Assembly (NCBI GenBank): GCA_963170055.1
Contig: CAUJGJ010000287.1
Span: 423,201 to 487,200 of the forward strand
From: Halisarca cf. caerulea
Taxonomy: Eukaryota > Porifera > Demospongiae > Chondrillida > Halisarcidae
Direction: 5' to 3'
DNA length: 64,000 bases
Numbering within the stretch: the first letter of the stretch is position 1; every line of letters begins with the position of its first letter. The notes under the pieces were generated by a model, which searched no databases, was not told where the DNA came from, and was given only the letters and a program-made list of their open reading frames with translations. Below, piece by piece: positions 58,090-64,000 of the stretch. The translations under genes were made by a program, and so were the position numbers.

Positions 58090-58440
58090 TATCTTATTAT
58101 AATGGAGGTAGGCCGATTTTTTGTTCGCACCAATCTAACGAACCGTGTGAAGAATTCACAGTGGACTTTTACCAAAGTTCCTAGCACTATTCGGTGGGTG
58201 ACCTCGAAGGGGTTTCTTTCCGTTTGCCTGCAAAATGAAGGATTTTAGAAATTAGCCTGTACTTGGCTACGAGGCGCCATATTTAGTTTACAAACGAAAG
58301 TGGACAAATATACGGCTTTTCCTTTACAATCCTTTGTCTGGTAACTCCTCTGAGGAAAAGAAAGGGATCACTTTATGGCCACCATAGATTATCGATACGA
58401 CAATCGGAGAAAGCTATTAACTATATAGTGGAAAGCGGTC
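58090..58440 (+). repeat. Dispersed repeat D, copy 2
   Basis: See 38980-39335. In this copy the frame from the shared ATG (58101) is open for about 48 codons (MEVGRFFVRTNLTNRVKNSQ...). Confidence 0.7.
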
Positions 58441-58708
58441 TCTTCGAAAAACATGAGCGGCTATAACCTGCCTCGGGGAGATTGACCATTTCAACAATGT
58501 GTGCGGTATACGGAATTTTTCGGGGAATACACGATACGCTGCGCTGACACGCATGCGTGGTAAAACTTGAACATTCTACAAAATAACTGATTCAAAAAGA
58601 TGACAGAGAACACACACAGTCAATGAAAATTGGGCTATAATACCAATGCAACAAGTATGTGTGGCACAATACTCTAATTCCATCCTTATAGCAAATCGTA
58701 GTGGGATG

Positions 58709-58709
58709 T

Positions 58710-58776
<67 letters not shown>
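58709..58776. repeat. GT microsatellite
   Basis: About 33 GT units. Confidence 0.95.
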
Positions 58777-58778
<2 letters not shown>

Positions 58779-58914
58779 ACAGTGCAGATTATAACCTCAG
58801 GAGGTAATCCTGACAATATGTCAGACAGATGTAGTTTTCACCTGTCATAACCGGACAAGTCATTTAAACATGTAGATGTAGTATTGCTGTAACTTATTTG
58901 CTACTCATAGTTTA

Positions 58915-59131
58915 CCGTACATCCGGAAATATTGGCGATCATTAAATTTGGCGATTTGCGCAAGATCAGGCTGTAATAAAATATTGGCGAAAATTAAATT
59001 TGGCGGTTGCACAGCAAGGACAAAGCATAGTAAGTAGGTTCATATGAATTTGGTGCTAGAAATTTGGTGATTTTGATCCTGACCGCCAAACCGCCAAATT
59101 AAAAATGTCGCCAATATTTCCGGATATACGG
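58915..59131. mobile_element. TA-flanked MITE, CCGTATATCCGGAAATATTGG family, copy 2
   Basis: Inverted ends CCGTACATCCGGAAATATTG and CCGTATATCCGGAAATATTG, one mismatch in 24 bp. It is better preserved than copy 1 at 42602-42832. Several 'aaatttggcg' blocks repeat inside. Confidence 0.85.
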
Positions 59132-59488
59132 TATATTAAGTGGTAAGGCCATTCCAATAAGCAATATTAATTAGTATTTGTACAGGTACAGATAAAGTTA
59201 GTTTATGGTTCTAATCAACAATTATTGCCATTTGCCCTGGAAAGGGGGAAAAAGATGCTATATCCCATAGACAACTGCTTTTTACAGCTAAATATAGTGG
59301 TATTATCTGGAGTATTTCATTAGACAATGGACTTATGTACATAGTTCCAATATGATGCTCATTGACGTCACAACAAAATGGCGAAAACAACACGGCGATT
59401 GTTTGACAGTTTCAAAGGTTAGAAGCTGGATTTTAGAAAATCGAACAAGGTATTTTCTTTGTGAATATAGTTTAGCTAGCAAATTAAC

Positions 59489-59737
59489 TTAGTTTTGACC
59501 AAAAATTGGTACAGATATGGGCGAATCAGTCGCACCAGCTCCGACGAAACTTGCGACGTATTGTTTTTTTCCTCGCGAATCACAACCACGCCAGCGTTTG
59601 TTGGTCTTTGCCAAAATTAATTTACCACTTCTGAACAGTGGCTGCTGAAAGTTGTCCCTTAGTCTTCTTTTAGCTAGGTTCACTTGTAGACTAGTAGCTC
59701 TCATGCGCCGGACATTTTGTCCGTTAGACAGGTTCAC
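59489..59737 (-). other. Open - strand frame, unrecognised
   Basis: An 82-codon frame reads NVRRMRATSLQVNLAKRRLR, then RSGKLILAKTNKRWRGCDSR and VGAGATDSPISVPIFGQN. It is basic, CpG-richer than the flanks and free of low-complexity sequence. No splice sites or domain support it. Confidence 0.2.
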
Positions 59738-59807
59738 AACCCGTCATGTGACCAAGACTGCCGGTAAATGTCCGGTGACCGACTGCTATAATCTACACTG
59801 TGTTTAT

Positions 59808-59975
59808 GGTGTGCGTATGTGTGCATGTGTGTGTATATGGTTTGTGTATGTGTGTGCATGTGTGTGTACATGTGTATGTACGTGAGTACACACACGTGTG
59901 TGTATGTGTATGCATGTGTTGCATGTGTGTATGTATGTATGTGTGTGTGTGAGAGTGTGTACCTGCGTATATGTG

Positions 59976-60040
<65 letters not shown>

Positions 60041-60142
60041 GTGTGTGTGTGCATGTGTTTGCGGGTGTGCGCGGGTGTGCATGGTGTACGTGCGTGTGTG
60101 TGTGCGTGTGTGTGTGTGTGTGTATGTGTGTGTGTGTGTGTG

Positions 60143-60195
<53 letters not shown>

Positions 60196-60513
60196 TGAGA
60201 GAGAAGAAAGCGAGAAAGAGAGATGGAGGGATGGAGAGGGAGGGAGGGAGAGGCAGAGAGAGGTATGAGAGGTGTGTGTGACTGTGTACGTGTGTGGGGG
60301 GGAAGGGAAGGAGGGAAGGAGAAAAGGTAGGGGGGAGGAAGGAGAGAGAGAGGTGTGAAAGGTGTGTGTGTGTATGTGTGTGGGGGAGGGGAGGGAGTGA
60401 GTGAATGAGGGAGGGAGGGAGAGATGAGAGGTGTGTGTATGTGTGTATGTGTGTGTCTGTGCACGCGCGCGCATGTCTGGTGTGTAAGTGTGTATGTGTG
60501 TACGTGTGTACGT

Positions 60514-60559
<46 letters not shown>

Positions 60560-60575
60560 CGTGCGTGCGTTGAGT
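59808..60575. repeat. Compound GT / GA satellite
   Basis: GT-rich DNA (59808-60197) passes into polypurine GA/GGGA blocks (60197-60260, 60297-60350 and 60384-60430) that alternate with 'gagaggtgtgtgtg' linkers, and ends in a GT run with CGTG units. The blocks form a loose higher-order repeat of about 80-110 bp. All large open frames here are artefacts. Confidence 0.85.
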
Positions 60576-60671
60576 GTACATGTGATAATTAAAAGCAGAT
60601 TTGAAGCAATTTTGAATGCAAGAACTGCACTTCATGTAACTACTATACGGGGCAAATTTTTAAGGAATTTT

Positions 60672-61540
60672 TCAGATTGCCCACAGGGCAATCTGAATGT
60701 TATTCTAGGTTGCCCCTGGTGAATTCAGGTTGTCCCTTAAAATCGGCGCAAAATTCATGAACATCTCAACAACAATTTTCCTGCTGTATGATTGGTGATA
60801 TGCAAGGATACAGTATATAAGCATGTAAGGATGGATGGATATATACGTAGGTATGAAGTGTTAAACTCAAATTATGTGCAAAAGGAGAATTTCAAAGTTA
60901 CAAGGATAGCTTTTAGTTCTTTAGTTAACCAACTGTATGCTAATTGCTAATGGATACTAAAAATGTTGCCATCACCATTGAAAACTTCACTGCTGTCACC
61001 AAGGTCATCTTCTACCATAGATACTAAACATGTTTTAGTATATATCCATACTTCTACATATGCCTACTCTTGGGTTTGTAAGGGGCTAAACCAATTTCGA
61101 CTAGTAAGCTAGCTGAAGCAACACTCCATCCTCAAATTCACAATTGCGTTTGCTGGATAACCAAAAGGAGAAATTTCATCCAAGAACGTTACTATGATCG
61201 ACCGACAACAACGTTGTTTGCCAATGTACGAAGAAGATGGATTGTGCAATAATACAGCATTAGGTCACATGCTCAAAATGGCGATTTCCTTCAACGAACG
61301 ATCTCGACGGTTGAAAGCAGGCTTACCTTGTTTGAATTGAACGCGGAACGGGTGGAATGATTCACTCTTCCTATCATGTGAATAAGGCACTGTTGATATT
61401 TATTTTTCCTATATTGTGGCTTACTTGTATCTGTCACTAGCTGTCCTACAACTATAGGTTGCCCAGGGGGCAAGCCAGTTAAACATTTATGGTTGCCCAC
61501 AAGGATATCTGGTCGTCTCGGACGAGCGGACGACTGTTAA
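60672..61540. other. GGTTGCCC-rich stretch, possible inverted-repeat element
   Basis: A hairpin cagattgccc-aca-gggcaatctg lies at 60674-60696. 'aggttgcccctgg' at 60708 and 'ggttgcccaggggg', 'ggttgcccacaagg' near 61457-61505 bound about 800 bp without gene. Terminal repeats are too poor to call an element. Confidence 0.3.
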
Positions 61541-61589
61541 AAATATTCCCTGATATACACTTGACATAAGGGTTGCACCTGTGTGCATG

Positions 61590-61733
61590 ACTAACTAGCT
61601 TACTACGAGCTTATTCTTGATATAGACATTACACTCAAATCAACTGATTAATTTACTTGATATAACCTCTTCACTTGATATAAGGGTTGCACCCGCCACC
61701 CGAACTAGGGAGGAAGGCGGCCTTCTCCCCTAG
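61590..61733. repeat. Dispersed repeat E, copy 2
   Basis: See 40788-40934. Contains 'acttgatataagggttgcac' and 'ggccttctcccctagta'. A further half-copy 'ttgacataagggttgcacct' stands at 61561. Confidence 0.7.
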
Positions 61734-62211
61734 TAAGTTGTAATTGTTATTTTCTTTTATTATTGTCATTATTAGATTATAAACACTTTATACAATAAAA
61801 AATTACACACATCAATTGATATGTAGGATACTATGTGCATATCTATAATGACTGGTAATGGAACTCAGTATTTCCATCATGAACTCACGACAAAGAAATA
61901 AGTTTTCCAAGCTCTTCTGCCCATTTGTATAAAAGCTTTTGAGTTTTGTTTCAAGAGATATCCCTCTAAATGCGGCGGAGGTTTATTCTAATACGAAAGC
62001 AAAAAAATATGTAGTTCATTATAAACGGTTAAAATGAAGGAATATAGCCACTTATAACGACTTATGATCACTAAATGAGGCAGGCAAATAGGTCACGGAC
62101 AAATAGTAAGCTAACCAGATCTGGTTCAATTTCAGCCATATTGACTCTCTCTCTATTATAGGCACCTATCAGTATCCGCCTACCGGTGTCACAGCGATTT
62201 GGTTCCGGAGG

Positions 62212-62294
62212 GGGCTCGTATCACTAGCGATTTAGGAACCCCCGGGCTCATATCACTAGCGATTTAGGACCCCCGGGCTCATATCACTAGCGAT
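62212..62294. repeat. 31-bp GC-richer tandem repeat, 2.6 units
   Basis: The unit is GGGCTCATATCACTAGCGAT + TTAGGACCCCC, at 62212, 62244 and 62275 (the last one truncated). Unit ends CCCCC/GGG form small palindromes. Confidence 0.8.
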
Positions 62295-62699
62295 CAGCGT
62301 CCGTGTTCAGCGATCTACGGCTCCCACCCTGCGGGGATTCAGGTCCCCCTTCGAACTAAGAGAATATAAAGACGCTTGGCATCTCAGACAAAAGAATCTG
62401 CTCCCTTTGTCGAAGGACAGAGAAGGAAAGTTCTGACGACTCGAAGGGCAGCAAAGAAATGAGCTGAGCTGTAGCTGTGTTATTGTAGCATGCTTTGTTT
62501 TGCAGCATAGATAACACATACGTACATGTATGTATGTATGTATTATCTATGTTTGCAATTAGTAAAGTTAATTAAGGACTGCTGTTGGTGTTCAATGTAA
62601 TCCAAACTAGATCCCTAGCTTTCTATGACCACCAGAACTGGTAATGACATAGCCCGGCATTGACTATGTACATGTGTTTCTAATCATGAGAGCATGATG

Positions 62700-63070
62700 T
62701 TTTGCATGAGTTTTACAAAGTTCCCGGGCCAAACTATTGCCACCACCCTGCCCACCACAAAAAGCCCTCCAGTAAAAAGTTCAACGACAGAATCAGTGAA
62801 GCACTTGAGATTGACAATATTAATCCAATATCCAAGGTGAATATAAGGTTTGGATATATAAATCATACCTCGTTCCATCCCTTTGTTTCAATCTTCAAGT
62901 GGATGTAATCACTAAGCCCTCTATCAAGAAAGTACAGAAGAAGGTCATATGACATCTCAAGAGATGGCTCAATCTCCCCAGATGTGCTACCCTCCATCCT
63001 GAAGTTGGCGACATGCATCCATTACCTACCACATACCCAGCAGAAACGCCTCAAGTTCATGTATCCACAG
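62700..63070 (+). pseudogene. Probable non-LTR retrotransposon fragment
   Basis: The frame around 62905-63010 reads ITKPSIKKVQKKVI, stop, HLKRWLNLPRCATLHPEV, which resembles the K-x-V-Q..R-R-W-L-x-L-P-R segment downstream of the reverse transcriptase in the same element family as 54760 and 4199. The reading is broken by several stops. Confidence 0.4.
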
Positions 63071-63315
63071 ACCCACTTATTCATGAATTTGAGAGCATTA
63101 AAGACCATCTATCTTTGTTAAGCATGCAGCAATATATTCCATTGGTGTGCACATCTATCACCTCCTCACACCAACCAGTAATTACAGTGATGAGGCAAGC
63201 AGCTTGTTGAAAGCGATGTATGATTCCCTGTCCGAACAGCAATCCACCTATTGGGATCCCCAGCTGGAATTCCTATCTGTTCAACGCAAGTTCCTGGACA
63301 TTGTTCTGCTAGAAA

Positions 63316-63349
63316 ATGATATGTCCCTGTCCATACAGGGACATATCAT
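63316..63349. repeat. 15-bp perfect hairpin, 4-nt loop
   Basis: ATGATATGTCCCTGT pairs with ACAGGGACATATCAT around CCAT. Confidence 0.85.
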
Positions 63350-63904
63350 CACAGGATCATGTTAGGACTCCCAGCTGGCCAACTGTCAACTTCTGTCAGT
63401 CTAAAGCGCTGGAAGTGCCCAGGGGCGTAGCCAGAAGAAAAAGAAGGGGGTTTCTTAAAGCCATGATCATGGTCACACATATGTATGCATGCATGTACAG
63501 AAATCTTTAGTGGTATGTTTAACACATCGTCGACTACATATAGCCAGTACTTGCTATGATCAAGTATGTGCGTGCATGATGCCAATTACAATGGGGCCAC
63601 ATGCACGCACGTGAACACCACTGGTATGGAAGTGAACATTAAAATTTGCAATCATGGTAATTTGAAAACTATAAGCCATAACAATGCATTCTTTTGTCAG
63701 ACAAGGAGCTACAAACATCTATTTTTAAAGAGAGCACAAAGCATCAATAGTATCCACAGCATATTCTAGTGACATGTGCTCTGCAGAACCGTGTAGGTGC
63801 ATGCTAAGTGACAAGTGGAGAGAGTGTTGGGATCAATTGTGTGATTAGCTTACTGGGCCAGGCATAATTACGTTTTAATTAGCTTACTGGTGGCTTCACA
63901 TTAA

Positions 63905-64000
63905 AGGGCTACTGTCATGTTTTTTTTTATTGGCTGTTTCAAAAGAGTAGTCAAAATGATGAAGTTTGATACCCATTTTATGGTGTCCAGACTTCTAGTG
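63905..64000. mobile_element. Left end of a second TTAA / AGG element (cut by window edge)
   Basis: TTAA at 63901-63904 is followed by AGGGCTACTGTCATGTTTTT, close to the terminus AGGTTCACTGTCA of the element at 46716-48155. The right end is beyond the window. Confidence 0.5.

Noticed and set aside
59734..60722. Overlapping open frames of 75-280 codons
   Set aside because: These are products of the GT/GA satellite; the composition is (TH), (CV) and simple proline/serine runs.

Overview
This window looks like nuclear DNA of an early-branching animal, most likely a demosponge. The reasons are an AT-rich background, GT-AG introns, a metazoan RUN-SH3 adaptor gene with about two dozen small exons, long GT and TA microsatellites, and an unusually dense collection of small inverted-repeat elements. 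The species call is an inference. The metazoan origin is well supported. There are no operons, ribosome binding sites, CRISPR arrays or rRNA genes, and I recognised no tRNA.

Layout. At the left edge, on the + strand, are the last two exons of a gene ending in a MYND zinc finger (1985-2282). Facing it on the - strand is the one large gene of the window. Its SH3 stop exon is at 6923-7310 and I could follow it through 24 exons up to 53176. The exon phases agree at every join, except that one exon appears to be missing inside the retrotransposon-invaded intron at 48789-52918. The protein reads, N to C: PH-like domain, second PH domain, a ubiquitin/RA-like fold candidate, a long unassigned linker, a RUN domain, a spacer, and an SH3 domain. 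The RUN-SH3 half matches the RUSC1/RUSC2 (NESCA/iporin) family. The PH half is not part of the vertebrate family as I know it.

The introns hold most of the window and are filled with mobile DNA. There are pogo/Tigger-type elements with TA target sites, one still carrying a broken CENP-B-type transposase piece (18984-19777). There are several foldback families, a broken Ty3/gypsy element (about 49220-52690), a TTAA-flanked Kolobok/T2-like element (46716-48155) and Tc1/mariner-like remnants (53480-54157 and 57836-57991). There are also fragments of non-LTR retrotransposons (4199, 37358, 54760, 56690, 57020 and 62700) and a Helitron-type coding repeat (10188-10409). A decayed SWIM-zinc-finger-like gene with 30-bp coding minisatellites lies at 12731-14320.

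To the right of about 53.2 kb I see no secure host gene. That part is LINE and Tc1 debris, microsatellites and small tandem repeats. The 5' end of the large gene, with its promoter and first exons, was not found and may lie in or beyond this part.
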